Assembly (NCBI RefSeq): GCF_000687475.1
Contig: NC_057317.1
Span: 4,898,501 to 4,962,500 of the forward strand
Reading direction: 5' to 3'
DNA length: 64,000 nt
Origin: Ustilaginoidea virens
Lineage: Eukaryota > Ascomycota > Sordariomycetes > Hypocreales > Clavicipitaceae
Positions 23,512-33,413 of this stretch are shown here, one piece after another. Each line of letters starts with the position of its first letter. The first letter of the stretch is position 1. A model generated the notes under the pieces. The model did not search any database, was not told the origin of the DNA, and saw only the letters and a program-made list of their open reading frames with translations. The translations under genes and the position numbers were made by a program.

Positions 23512-25295
23512 GCTTTGGCTTTGCCCCTTTGCTAACCCATCTGCTCGTCGGACAGGGAGGTTCACAAAGCCCGCTCGAAAAAGACGGGTGCTCTCGTTGC
23601 CCTCAAGAAGATCATCATGCATCACGAAAAAGATGGCGTACGTTGGTTGACCGTGTGCCCGCCTGGTGCTCGCGCCTCTACTGACAAGCACTCCTCTCGG
23701 GAACCCAGTTCCCCATTACAGCACTGCGAGAGATTAAGCTGCTCAAGTTGCTGTCGCATAAGAATATACTCAGCCTCGAGGATATAGCTGTCGAGCATCC
23801 ATCGCGACCGAGTGGGTTCCCCCCCCCTCTTTCAAAACGGGAAAAATAAAATAAAAAGCGCATCTCTGTGTAGTCGCGAATGTTTCCGCTGACTGCAGAC
23901 TAGCCGACAAGCGCAAGAAACCAATCATGTACATGGTTACGCCCTACATGGACCACGATCTCTCTGGTCTCCTCGACAACCCCTCGGTTCACTTCAAAGA
24001 AGCTCAGATCAAGTGCTACCTCAAGCAGCTGTTGGAGGGCCTTTGCTACCTCCACGACAACCACATCCTCCACCGAGACATGAAGGCGGCAAACTTGCTC
24101 ATCGACAACAAGGGCCTGCTGCAGATTGCCGATTTCGGTCTGGCAAGACATTACGACGGCCCCACGCCTCGACCCGGACGGCCCATGGGCGATGGCCGTC
24201 GGGACTATACGGGGCTGGTGGTTACGCGATGGTATCGCCCGCCCGAGTTGCTGCTGCAGCTGAGACAGTACACGACGGCCATTGATGTTTGGGGCGTCGG
24301 GTAAGCCAGTCTTTCCCCCTTCTTCCACCAGCCTCATGAAACCACTAAACCGCTGCTAGCTGCGTCTTTGGCGAAATGCTGGTTGGGAAGCCAATCCTGG
24401 CTGGGGAGAGCGACGCACACCAGCTCGATTTGATATGGGATCTTGCGGGATCGCCCAACGACGATGTCATGCCTGGATGGAAACAACTTCCTGGCGGTGA
24501 GCACCTGTCGCCGCGGCCGCGACCCGGCAACCTGCAGAGCCGTTTCAAGGAGTAAGTATTTGCGCCAACGATTCAAGGTTGCGAATTCGTTCGGACAACT
24601 AAACTATCGTGTTCAGATACGGCTCCGGGGCCATCTCGCTCCTGAAGGAGCTCATGAAGCTTGATTGGAGGACGCGAATCAACGCCGTAGACGCCCTGGA
24701 GCACCCGTACTTCAAGATGGCACCATTGCCCATGGCACCGGAGGATATCCCGACATACGAAGACAGCCACGAGCTGGACCGAAGAAAATTCCACGACCGG
24801 AAAGCGAACTTGCCGCCGGCACCCAAGGGCGGGACCGTGGGCGTCGGCCCGGACGCGAACGGTGCCACGGCCGGCTTCACCAGCGGCGACGCGTACGGCC
24901 GCAACGGCGTCAACGGCAGCCGTCACAGAGACGAGAGACGCCCGGCCTGGCAGAGGGATAGGGTGCCCCACGCCCGGCCTCCCGCGCCACAAGACAGGCC
25001 GGGCGCGGGCGGCAGCGCCAGCAGCAGCAGGGACGACGCGGACCACCGACGAAGCCGCGTGCCGGGCCGAGGGCCGCCGCCCGCCAGCCAGGGAGGCTCC
25101 GACAACGTGGACACGTACATCCCAGCTTACAGGGGTGACGAGGGAGGGGGGCGCAGAAGAGACGAGCGACCGTGGGAGGACCGGCGCCGGTACAACGGCG
25201 GCAAGGACGAGCGGTGGAACGGCCGGGACCACAGGACGAGGAGCAGAAGCCGGTCTCCAGGACCTGAGCGGAGCCGGGACATGTACCGACGGTGA
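23264..25295 (+). CDS. BUR1: Serine/threonine protein kinase BUR1 (CDK9-type, Pol II CTD kinase)
   Basis: Predicted 532 residues from six exons: 23264-23409, 23556-23637, 23709-23811, 23904-24300, 24360-24551 and 24617-25295. BUR1/Cdk9 works with a cyclin to phosphorylate the Pol II CTD and Spt5 and so promotes elongation. The glycine loop GEGTFGEV is split by intron 1, and the ATP lysine is K66 in VALKK. HRD is at 167-169 and DFG at 187-189. The activation-loop threonine is in [14 protein letters not shown] (T218). The long insert between DFG and this motif ([17 protein letters not shown]) is typical of fungal BUR1. The last ~150 residues are Arg, Gly and Ser-rich and disordered, ending in [14 protein letters not shown]. 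Intron 1 contains a CAA repeat. The intron 3 acceptor was set at TAG 23903 because the nearer CAG would break the frame. Confidence 0.94.
23462..23511. repeat. Intronic CAA trinucleotide repeat
   Basis: Sixteen perfect CAA units inside BUR1 intron 1. The intron has no in-frame stop, so an unspliced transcript would read a polyglutamine tract before shifting frame (the intron is 146 nt, not a multiple of three). Confidence 0.9.
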
Positions 25296-26057
25296 TTGGG
25301 GGCACGAGGACCGCACAATTGACCCAAGGGCATGATTTTGTTCTCTTTTTTATTTTTTTTTCTTTCTTTCTTTCCCTCTTTCTTCTTTCTTTTCTTTTCT
25401 TTTTTTTTCTCTTTTTATTCTTATTTTCCTTATTCTCTGTTTTTTCTCCTCCTCTTCTTTATTTCTCTGCATGTTTCCCTTTATTCGCTCGCAGAGGCGC
25501 CGTTGGACACGAAAGACGACATGACGAGCATACAGTTCGTGTCTCCCTTCCTCTTCCCCCCCTTTTTCCTTTTCTTTTTTTTTTCTTCACGTACGATGCG
25601 CATCGGAGAAGTGGGCTTAAAAAAAATAGTCAGTCGGTAATGCATGCAGACCAGACCACGTTGGCAGAGCGGGAGTGGCGGGGGGTGGGGGGGTCAGGGA
25701 ACGGGGGCTGTGCATTGACACGTTGCGATGGAACGATAGATGTGGACGGTGGGTGTTGACTGCTGATAGATTGGTTGGGGGGAATACAGTCACGGCTGAT
25801 GCTGAATGTCGCTCGCTCATGGATTGGCTGGGATGGATCGCGGCTGATGCTAAACGTCGCTCGCTGATCCCTTGTCTGGGATGGATCGCGGCTGATGCTA
25901 AACGTCACTCGCCGATAGATTGGCCGCGATGTAATACACACTCCCTCTTGATGCGGTTCCTAGATTTGCGCCGCCAAGCCTCGCAAACGCCGACAGAAAC
26001 AACCCGGCCCGTCCACCACGTCTATGCCCCCATGCCCCCATGCCCCCAGCAACGCCC
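25296..26057. other. Convergent 3' intergenic region with tandem repeat
   Basis: 762 nt between BUR1 and the small membrane-protein gene. The first 300 nt are T/C-rich, a likely BUR1 3' UTR. A 48-nt tandem repeat follows at 25769-25931. Confidence 0.6.
25769..25931. repeat. 48-nt tandem repeat, about three copies
   Basis: Three units of about 48-53 nt plus a partial fourth, each built around GGCTGATGCTAAACGTCGCT. The second and third units differ at few positions, and the first is more diverged and a few bases longer. The minus strand reads a repeated peptide (TFSISRDPSQ), but no start or splice context supports translation. Confidence 0.85.
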
Positions 26058-26733
26058 CTACTCGGAGTCATCCTCCTCGTGGATGGTCTCGCCCTGCAGC
26101 CTCGACACCCTGAAGCGCGATATGTGGTCCCCCCAGCGGCGCGGCTGGGGCAGCGGCAGCGGCTGCGCCAGGTACTCGTCGAGGTAGTCCGTCTTGAGGC
26201 GGCGGCGGCTGTCGACCGGCGCGTCGTACATGCCCAGGTGGGTGGTGAGGAGGCCGGACAGCGTGGCCGCCAGGATGCCTGCAACGACGCCCACAAAGGC
26301 GGCTACGCTGAACTGCAGGGCTCGCGTCAGAGGAACAAGCAAAAACGAGACAAGGGGAGGGCCGATTTCCCAGTCGGGCGACGAGCGTACAAACGTAAAG
26401 AGGGGCTGTTTTGTCCCGATAACCAGTCAGTCAGTCAGTCAGTCAGTCGGTCAGTTCAGCGGCAGTTATATTCTCCGGTGGGCGCGGTTGTCGATGCGGT
26501 CGAGGCAAGCAGCGCGCGCGGGGAGGAGATGAAAAAGACGCGACGTCGAGCCTTACCTCTAGGCTGGCGAGAAAGGCGGCGAGGGCGGCGACGCAGGTGG
26601 AGAGGTAGTGGAGGAGGTAGCCGGTCGGGGCGAGCAGGGTCTTGAGCAGGCGGGCGGCGTAGGAGACGGGGGTCCAGGCGATGCGGAGGGGGAAGGCGAT
26701 GGCTGCGACGGAGGTGCCGTACAGGTCGAGCAT
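26058..26733 (-). CDS. Small multi-span membrane protein of unknown function
   Basis: Predicted 143 residues from exons 26733-26557 and 26312-26058. I do not recognise the family. The first 85 residues are strongly hydrophobic with likely membrane segments at about 8-25, 36-57 and 60-82 (FSVAAFVGVVAGILAATLSG). The remaining ~58 residues are polar, with basic patches and an acidic end (HEEDDSE). Splicing is in phase 0, with donor GTAAGG and acceptor CTGCAG, and the reading frame remains open across the junction, which supports a real gene. There is no N-terminal signal peptide beyond the first hydrophobic segment. It diverges from KAE1. Confidence 0.7.
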
Positions 26734-27652
26734 GGTGATGATGTGGGGAGGGGGGAGGGGGAAGGGTTTGTTTGGGTGAAGATGAAATGGGCGGACGGGG
26801 ATGGGGGATGGATCCATGGGACGGCAAGGGTCGAGGGAGTGGGCCACCTCGTCCGCGCCTGCGCCAGGTACATACGGGGCCTGCGGAGACGGGCGACGGA
26901 CGGGTGACGTCGCGGCACGGCTGTGGCGGCTGGCAGCTGGCAGCTGGCAGCTGGCAGCTTGTACGGAGTACGGAGTACCGAAGTTCCCTATATTGTCCGC
27001 AGCTCCAGCCTGCAGCCTCCCAAGACCCGGAGCCGGGGTCGACAGGATTGCCCAACGGCGGCCGTCTCTTGCTTCCTTCTTTTTTTGTCTTTTCCAACCT
27101 TTTTGACTCGAAACCAACCAATTCGCTCGTTTCTGCGTCGCGAATGCCGCTGGATAAAAAGACCCGGGCGGCTGCAAGAGAAACTTGCGAGGCACTGGGT
27201 ACATACCGCCCACTTGGGCATGGCAACTTTGCTTGGAGTTACCAGCTTATGTCAGGTACCTACTGCCTAAGGCGTTCAGGGTGCGGGTGGTGGGGACCTG
27301 ATCCACGTCGGCATGTCCTTTGCCGAAGCCGCGTGAAACTTCTTCCGCCCCAGGCCAAAACGGCTTGCTGCTTGCTACATGTGTCTTGCCAACCTCGACG
27401 GCTGCAGACATTGCAAGATAAAGACAACCCCCGTTGCGGCCGCAGCGAGTCGCCAATCGCCATCCGGCCGCCGCCCGCCACAGCCGCCCCGCCAGCTGCC
27501 TGACCACATAACTACCACCCAGGCCCCCTTCGCGCCCGGCCCCTCCGGCCCGACTTGCTTGGTCTGGTCCAAAATTCTCTGCCTTCCGCTCACCACCACC
27601 ACCACCTCCCACCACCACCCCAAACACCACCCGTCGTCGCCGTCCGCAAAAC
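26734..27652. promoter_or_regulatory. Divergent promoter region membrane protein / KAE1
   Basis: 919 nt. It holds a GGCAGCT tandem at 26932-26958, a doubled GTACGGAGTA motif at 26961-26979, and a GGTACC-type element at 27255. The ACC/CCA-rich stretch before KAE1 (27590-27630) looks like a leader. Several long ORFs in this region are GC-bias artefacts. Confidence 0.5.
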
Positions 27653-28723
27653 ATGGCCAAGTCCTACATCGCCCTCGGGTGCGAAGGCTCCGCCAACAAG
27701 CTCGGCATCGGCGTCATCCAGCACTCCCCCGCCGGCGGCGCCGTCGTCCTCGCCAACCTCCGCCGCACGTTCGTCCCGCCCCCCGGCACCGGCTTCCTGC
27801 CCCGCGACACGGCCGCCCACCACCGCGCCCACCTTGCCCGCCTGGCGCGCGAGGCCCTCGCCGCCGCGGGCGTCACCCCCGCCGACGTCGACGTCGTCTG
27901 CTTCACCCAGGGCCCCGGGATGGGCGCGCCCCTGACCGCCGTGGCCGTGGCGGCGCGCGCCCTCGCCCTCCTCTGGGGCCGGCCCCTCGTCGGCGTCAAC
28001 CACTGCGTCGGCCACGTCGAGATGGGCCGCCTCGTCACCGGCGCGCGCGACCCCGTCGTGCTGTACGTCAGCGGCGGCAACTCCCAGGTCATTGCGTACG
28101 CCGAGCGCCGCTACCGCATCTTTGGCGAGACGCTCGACATCGCCGTCGGCAACTGCCTCGACCGCTTCGCCCGCACCCTCGCCATCAGCAACGACCCGGC
28201 CCCGGGCTACAACATCGAGCAGATGGCCAAGCGCGGCACCCGCCTGCTCGACCTGCCCTACGGCGTCAAGGGCATGGACTGCTCCTTCTCGGGGGTGCTC
28301 GCCGCCGCCGAGGCCCTCGCCGCCCAGCTAAGGCCGCGCCCCGGTTCCGCCGACAACAGCGACGAGGAGGAGGAGATGCCGCCCTTTACGCCCGAGGACC
28401 TGTGCTTCTCCCTGCAGGAGACCGTCTTCGCCATGCTGGTCGAGATCACCGAGCGGGCCATGGCCCACGTCGGCAGCAGCCAGGTCCTGATTGTCGGCGG
28501 CGTCGGCTGCAACGAGCGCCTGCAGCACATGATGGGCCAGATGGCCAGCGAGAGGGGCGGCAGCGTCTACGCCACCGACGAGCGCTTCTGCATCGACAAC
28601 GGCATCATGATTGCCCAGGCCGGCCTGCTGGCCTACAAGACGGGCTACCGGACGGCCTTGGAGGACAGCGTGTGCACCCAGCGGTACAGGACCGACGAGG
28701 TGTACGTCTCATGGAGGGACTGA
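27653..28723 (+). CDS. KAE1: tRNA N6-adenosine threonylcarbamoyltransferase, KEOPS subunit
   Basis: Single-exon gene of 356 residues. Kae1 transfers threonylcarbamoyl to A37 of ANN-decoding tRNAs as the catalytic subunit of the KEOPS complex in the cytosol and nucleus. The ASKHA fold is clear from [14 protein letters not shown], the glycine-rich [13 protein letters not shown] and the C-terminal [15 protein letters not shown]. Metal ligands are H117 and H121 in NHCVGH and D315 in CIDNG. The length matches eukaryotic cytosolic Kae1, and there is no mitochondrial presequence that would suggest Qri7. A short acidic insert (DNSDEEEE) sits in the middle. Third codon positions are almost exclusively G or C. 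Confidence 0.97.
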   Translation: MAKSYIALGCEGSANKLGIGVIQHSPAGGAVVLANLRRTFVPPPGTGFLPRDTAAHHRAHLARLAREALAAAGVTPADVDVVCFTQGPGMGAPLTAVAVAARALALLWGRPLVGVNHCVGHVEMGRLVTGARDPVVLYVSGGNSQVIAYAERRYRIFGETLDIAVGNCLDRFARTLAISNDPAPGYNIEQMAKRGTRLLDLPYGVKGMDCSFSGVLAAAEALAAQLRPRPGSADNSDEEEEMPPFTPEDLCFSLQETVFAMLVEITERAMAHVGSSQVLIVGGVGCNERLQHMMGQMASERGGSVYATDERFCIDNGIMIAQAGLLAYKTGYRTALEDSVCTQRYRTDEVYVSWRD

Positions 28724-29180
28724 CGTGGGGGTAAAAAGAAAGGAAAAAAGGAAAAAAGGAAAAAGAAAAGAAGAAGAAGAAAAAAGAGGAGGAGGAGGAG
28801 GAGGAGGAAAAAGATAAAAAAGGTTGCGCCGGGCCATTTTCATCCCCCCCCCTCCCATTCATCTTCCCACGAGGGCATTTCCCCTCTTTGCATCACCCCG
28901 ACGTGCCCAAACAGAGGCAGCAAACCCCCTTCCTCCTCCTCAAGGAAGATTGTCAAGTGTTGCACGCCATCTTGCACTACTTTAGGCACGTGCCAAAATC
29001 GCAAAGATGCTGCTCCCAAGCTACCAAACTTTGCACTTTGTACGGGGTGGTCACTCGCACGGTCACAAATGCTCGCATTGCGTCCGGGAAACCGAGGAAT
29101 CGGAAAAGAAAGAGCAGGAAAGAAACGCCTCATTAATTTGCTGTTAATGTGCTTTCCCATTCTTCATCATGCTCCACGCC

Positions 29181-29221
<41 letters not shown>

Positions 29222-29357
29222 AAAAGAACAAAAAGAACCAAAAAAAACCAGCTCAAAGAACTAGGTGGGAATCTTTGAAAACGCCATCCCCCCAAACAGC
29301 TTTACCCATCGTCCGTCGTCCGTCGTCGTCGCATCATCATTCAGCGTTGCGCTTGCT
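28724..29357. other. Convergent 3' intergenic region
   Basis: 634 nt between KAE1 and the SNF1 beta-subunit stop codons. It begins with an A/G-rich tract (28735-28820) directly after KAE1 and includes a CA dinucleotide repeat (29182-29216). No coding signal. Confidence 0.55.
29182..29216. repeat. CA dinucleotide microsatellite
   Basis: About 17 CA units, uninterrupted until a final ATACAC. Confidence 0.9.
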
Positions 29358-30962
29358 TCAACCTTCATCCGTCGATGTAGGCTTGTACATTATCGTGGTG
29401 ACATACTAGACGCGCAGTCAGTCAAGTCTCTTGCCATCCGTCACATGCTCCCTGGTTCATCAAAAAAAAATAGAGCAACGCGACTAATCAAGAGCTCACC
29501 TTGTTGTGGTACCTGGTCGTCGCCGATACAGCCAAGACGTTATTCTTGATGCTGCTGGTGGCCAGGTGGTTGAGAACGGTGTGGTTGGGCATGTTCAACA
29601 CCGAGTTGTCGTCCTTCATCAGCGTGGCCGCGTTGAGAATCGGCTTGCCCAGGAAGCCAGGCAAGCTCGGCGGCGTGGGCAGCTTTTCAATGGCGCTGAC
29701 GGCGTTTTTGTACGCTGAAGAGTCCTCGGGCTGGTCAAAGTCGACGAGGTACTGGGGAATCTGGCTCGAGTAGGACTCCGGCGGCAACACGGGCTTGCCC
29801 TTTGGCCTGGCTGGTTCCTTGGCCTGTGCTCCTGCTTGTGCGGCGTCCGAGCCCGGCTCTAACTTGGAGACCCCGGGCCGTCCTTGCTGGGATTCCCGCA
29901 GGGCATCGTCGGGGTTGACTTCAATGTAGTTGACCAGGTTGTTTCCGAAATCGACAGTCGTTGGCAGGTCGGGGGACGTCTGCATGATGCCATCCGCCAG
30001 AAATCGTAGGTGGTGGGTGCCGGGGAGGATGTAGACCGTCGTCGCAAAATGCCCCGGCTTTCCGTCGCTAAGTTTAACCACACACGCTGGTCAGAAATAA
30101 AGAAAGTACTGATGGAGGAGAAGGCTTTTTTTTTTTTCTTTTCCCCCGGGGCAACCTACACAGGGTGCAGCCGCTGCTTGCGGTTCCATTGGAAAATAGT
30201 ACCCGTCACGTAAATCTTGTCGCCGCCGCGCTTCCACTCAATCTTTGTAGCAACAACAGGGCTTGTCTTGTCGACACGCAGCTCCTCGTACTCTTCGTCG
30301 TCGACCGTGGTGGCGCTGAGGGCAGAGCTCTTCCTGGTCAGGCCATCCGAGGACTCGCCCAGCTCGACATCGGGCAGTCCCTCCTCGGGGGCTAGGATGG
30401 GCGATCCGGGGGTGTGGACCTCCTCTTGGATGGGCAGAGGTAACCGCGGGGGTCCCCTCAGGTACATGTCGGTGATGCTGCTGTTGGAGACGAGGTAGGC
30501 GTCGATGCCGCCAGCCTGCTGAGCAGCCGAGGCCTGAGCTTCCTTGTGCGAACGAAGCGAGCTGGAGTCGACGGGCACATCGACGGGTTTCGATGGCTCC
30601 TCCCGAAGGGGTCGAGCCTCGGTGGGTTTCGACGGCGTGGATATGTTGCTGTGAGGCGAGCCGCTCAGAGACGAGACGGCCGTGCCTGGCAAGCTCCTTG
30701 GACGATTGACAATGGTGCGGCCGGTGGCCTGGGCGAGCGAGGGCTCTGGAGGAGCGGCAGAACTATGGGCAGCTTGCGCGGCGGGATTATTGCGAGGATC
30801 CTTGCGGTGGGGCAGGAGCTGGTGGTGATGATGGAGGTGTCCGTCGACGGGCGTAGACGTGGTGCCAGTTGAGCTGGCGGAATCGATCTGCGGGGCGGCA
30901 GCAGCACCAGGTGGCGAGCCTGACGAGCCCGACTTGGCAGCAGACGAATGGTTGTTGCCCAT
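29358..30962 (-). CDS. SNF1/AMPK protein kinase beta subunit
   Basis: Predicted 472 residues from exons 30962-30160, 30067-29500 and 29405-29358. The beta subunit (Gal83/Sip1/Sip2 family) scaffolds the SNF1 kinase and the gamma subunit and helps localise the complex during glucose limitation. The start MGNNHSS fits an N-myristoylation signal. The first ~235 residues are Ser, Pro and Ala-rich with a short His tract. A CBM48 glycogen-binding-type domain follows at about 245-335 (KIYVTGTIFQWNRKQRL, then FATTVYILPGTHHLRFLADG). The ASC domain is at about 365-472, and its last strand lies in the 48-nt terminal exon (YVTTIMYKPTSTDEG), which must be spliced on: reading through gives a premature stop after two residues. 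The leader carries a GGT/GAT repeat. Confidence 0.94.
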
Positions 30963-32887
30963 GGTTTGGCGGTGATGGCGGTGATGGCGGTGATGGTGGT
31001 GGTGGTGGTGGTGGTGGTGGTGGTGGTGATGGTCGTGGAACCGTGCCCCGCGGGGAGCCTGCGCTCCTGCTCTGTTGAAAATTGTCTGGGGGTTTTTTTT
31101 TCTGTTTCTTGTTGTTTTGATACTTGTTATGATGTTTTCCTTTTTATTTTATTTTTTTTTAACTTTTTTTCCCCGGTACGAGGGGGAGGTCGACAAGAGG
31201 CCGGCGCCTGACGATGCAGGCAACGCGTTGCTCGGTCTTGGGGACGGCTCGCTTGATGGAGGTGCGAGGGCCAGGAAAGCGGGCGCCGGAAGAGTGTGGT
31301 CTCGTCTCGTCTCGTCTCGTCTGGTCTGGTCTGGTCTGGTCTGGTGGTTTCTGCTATACCCGACTCCGGAGCACCACCGCCCCAGCACAGTGCAGGCAGC
31401 CAAGGGTGAGTCTGAGTCAAGCGATTCCGGCGACAGCAGGGCAGGCTCTGGCGATTGAACGCGAAGCAACGCCCTTGCCCCACACGGCTGGCCGGGGAAA
31501 AAAAAATTTAAAAAAAAAAAAAAAAAGAGGAAAAGAAAAAAGGCAAGGGAAAGGCGTCCAGCGCAGAACTCAAGCTAGAAGCCAAGGCTGGCATTCCCGG
31601 TGCTTCGCAGCGATGAGGGGGCGAGGGCGGGCCAGGGCCGCATGCGAGGAAAGGTCGAGGTTTTTGCTTTGCCATGACGGTGGCTGGCCCGGGTCATGGT
31701 GGCCTGGAAGTCCAGGCCTGGCTGGCTGGCTGCTGGCTGGCTGCTGGCTGGCTGCTTGCTGTCAGGCAAGGTACGGTCAACAAGTAACCATGTGCGGAGT
31801 ACTTTGTATGTTGCATGTATGTCGGTGGCCAACTCGCGGGGCGGGGTTTAGCCGCCTTGCTGGCCTGGGGCGCGCGGGATTGGCCGAGCCTGCTGTGGTC
31901 CATCCATCTAGGGCGGTGGTGGCTATAGGCTATTTGCCAGCGGACCAGCGCTCCTGCCTTATTGCCGCCTGCCGCCTGCCGCCTGCCGTGCCTTGTCTGC
32001 CCCGAAGCGATGGTTGCGGCGCGGTGGCTGGCCGCGAGACCACATGCACATACACAAATTGTACATATACCGACCGAGTTTTTTCTTTTTTTTTTTTTTT
32101 TGCCAGCGGCCCCAGGGCTAGCTCCAGCGCACAATTCGCAAAGCACCGCCGCAGAACCCGTTTCCAGCGGCCGAATACCCAACACGCGAGATGATGGATG
32201 GATGGCTGGATGGATGGCTGGATGGCTGGATGTGGATTCACCAAAACCCCACCAAACTTTTCACCAGCAGCCCCCCACCGACCGAGACGAACCCCAGCCG
32301 GATCTGATTGAACTTGCCGCCAGCCATCTGCTTACAACAAACGAGGCCCAAAAAAAAAAAAAAATCCAAACATCCAACCATCCAACCATCCGGACATCCA
32401 GACATCTAAAATCCCAAATCGTCTTCACCACTTCCCGTCTACAATTCTCATCCTATATCTTCTCGGCACCTCTCTCTCCCGCTCCAGCTAAACGGATGGC
32501 TCGGGGGCAAGGTTTTGCCCCCTCCTCTGTGGCGGCTCGCTTGGCCTCGACGGCTGATTTCGTCCGTCGCACAAAGTCTCTCCCACGCTCGCTGCCACTG
32601 GTCCGCCGCTAGTCAACTTTGCACCTGACCAATTTTGTGCGATTTGATGTCATCCGTCCTCTTCCCAACCGGCTTCTTCAGCCTCGATCCAAAAACATGC
32701 AACATGGCTATCATCTGAGGGGTATACCATACCACCCTTTGGCCTCTTGACTCTCTCTGCCCGCCCGCTGCTCAACGAGAGAAAGACAAGACCGGACGGA
32801 TGCTTCCCCTTTGTCGAGTCGAGACTCCTGCACGCTTCTCCTCCCATCTATTCCATCATCCAGCATAGCAGCCGCCGAGCCGCAAAC
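30963..32887. other. Long upstream region of SNF1 beta gene
   Basis: 1.9 kb. It holds GGTGAT/GGT repeats right upstream of the start (30971-31030), T-rich tracts (31090-31170), a TCTCG-to-TCTGG pentamer array (31299-31346), an A-rich tract (31498-31530), GGCTGGCTGCT repeats (31718-31765) and GGAT repeats near 32190-32232. A 38-codon Arg-rich ORF at 32496-32612 on the plus strand is unsupported. The last 400 nt are pyrimidine-rich and may be the promoter and leader of the candidate gene at 32888. Confidence 0.5.
31299..31346. repeat. Pentanucleotide array changing unit from TCTCG to TCTGG
   Basis: Four copies of GTCTC followed by about five copies of GTCTG, with a single sharp change of unit in the middle. 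Confidence 0.85.
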
Positions 32888-33339
32888 ATGCAGGGAGAAC
32901 ACCAACCCAACCCCCTCGACCCGACCGACTCGCATTGGCACATGGCAGCGGCCGAGCAGACCGTCAAGTGAAACTGTTTAGACGGGTCTTGGATGACCCT
33001 GATTTTACTTCCTTGTTGCAGTTTGCCTGGTGAGGGCTCCTCTGCTTCTTCCGTCTATTCTACTCCGTACCACACAACCCGGGAAATGCAATGTATCAAC
33101 TCCCCGACTCCTTGCAAAATGCCTGACCCAGTCAACCCACCAGCCCAACCTCCTGTTTGCTCGCTGTGCCGAAAGATACTATACTATACACTTCTAACTC
33201 GTCCAGTCCAGAGGAACAGCTGCCACAGGAATCGCCATTCGTGGACTCAGTCTCCCTTGGCGGGACAGAAACTAGCCGAGGGAGAAAAAAAAAAAAAAAG
33301 GCAAAATCGCTCCTCACCATGGACCCCGGGGCCTCCTAA
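32888..33339 (+). CDS. Candidate small spliced gene, product unknown
   Basis: I do not recognise this protein; it is a prediction from splice signals and protein-like composition. Exon 1 (32888-32967) follows a CT-rich leader and a CAAAC context and encodes MQGEHQPNPLDPTDSHWHM onwards. Intron 1 (32968-33021, 54 nt) has donor GTGAAA and acceptor TTGTTGCAG. Exon 2 is 33022-33066. Intron 2 (33067-33143) has donor GTACCA, branch site CTGAC and acceptor CACCAG. Exon 3 (33144-33339) encodes a serine- and acid-rich stretch (SSSPEEQLPQESPFVDSV) and a basic KKKKKAK tail. Product about 106 residues. If intron 2 is retained, another frame stays open to 33406 and gives about 154 residues. It lies between two minus-strand genes, only 75 nt from the EPL1 stop. 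Confidence 0.4.
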
Positions 33340-33413
33340 TGTCCCCCTTGATTCTACAAACCGTCCGTCACTGGAGATCAAGCTGCTCGCGGAAAGAATC
33401 CAGTAGCATCCCC

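Noticed and set aside
25769..25931. Regularly spaced repeats, considered as a CRISPR array
   Set aside because: Units are contiguous tandem copies without unique spacers, and the genome is eukaryotic.
27379..28734. 451-codon plus-strand ORF over KAE1
   Set aside because: Frame-shifted shadow, almost only Arg, Pro, His and Gly.
32496..32612. 38-residue Arg-rich ORF that resembles a mitochondrial presequence
   Set aside because: No continuation by splicing found; isolated.
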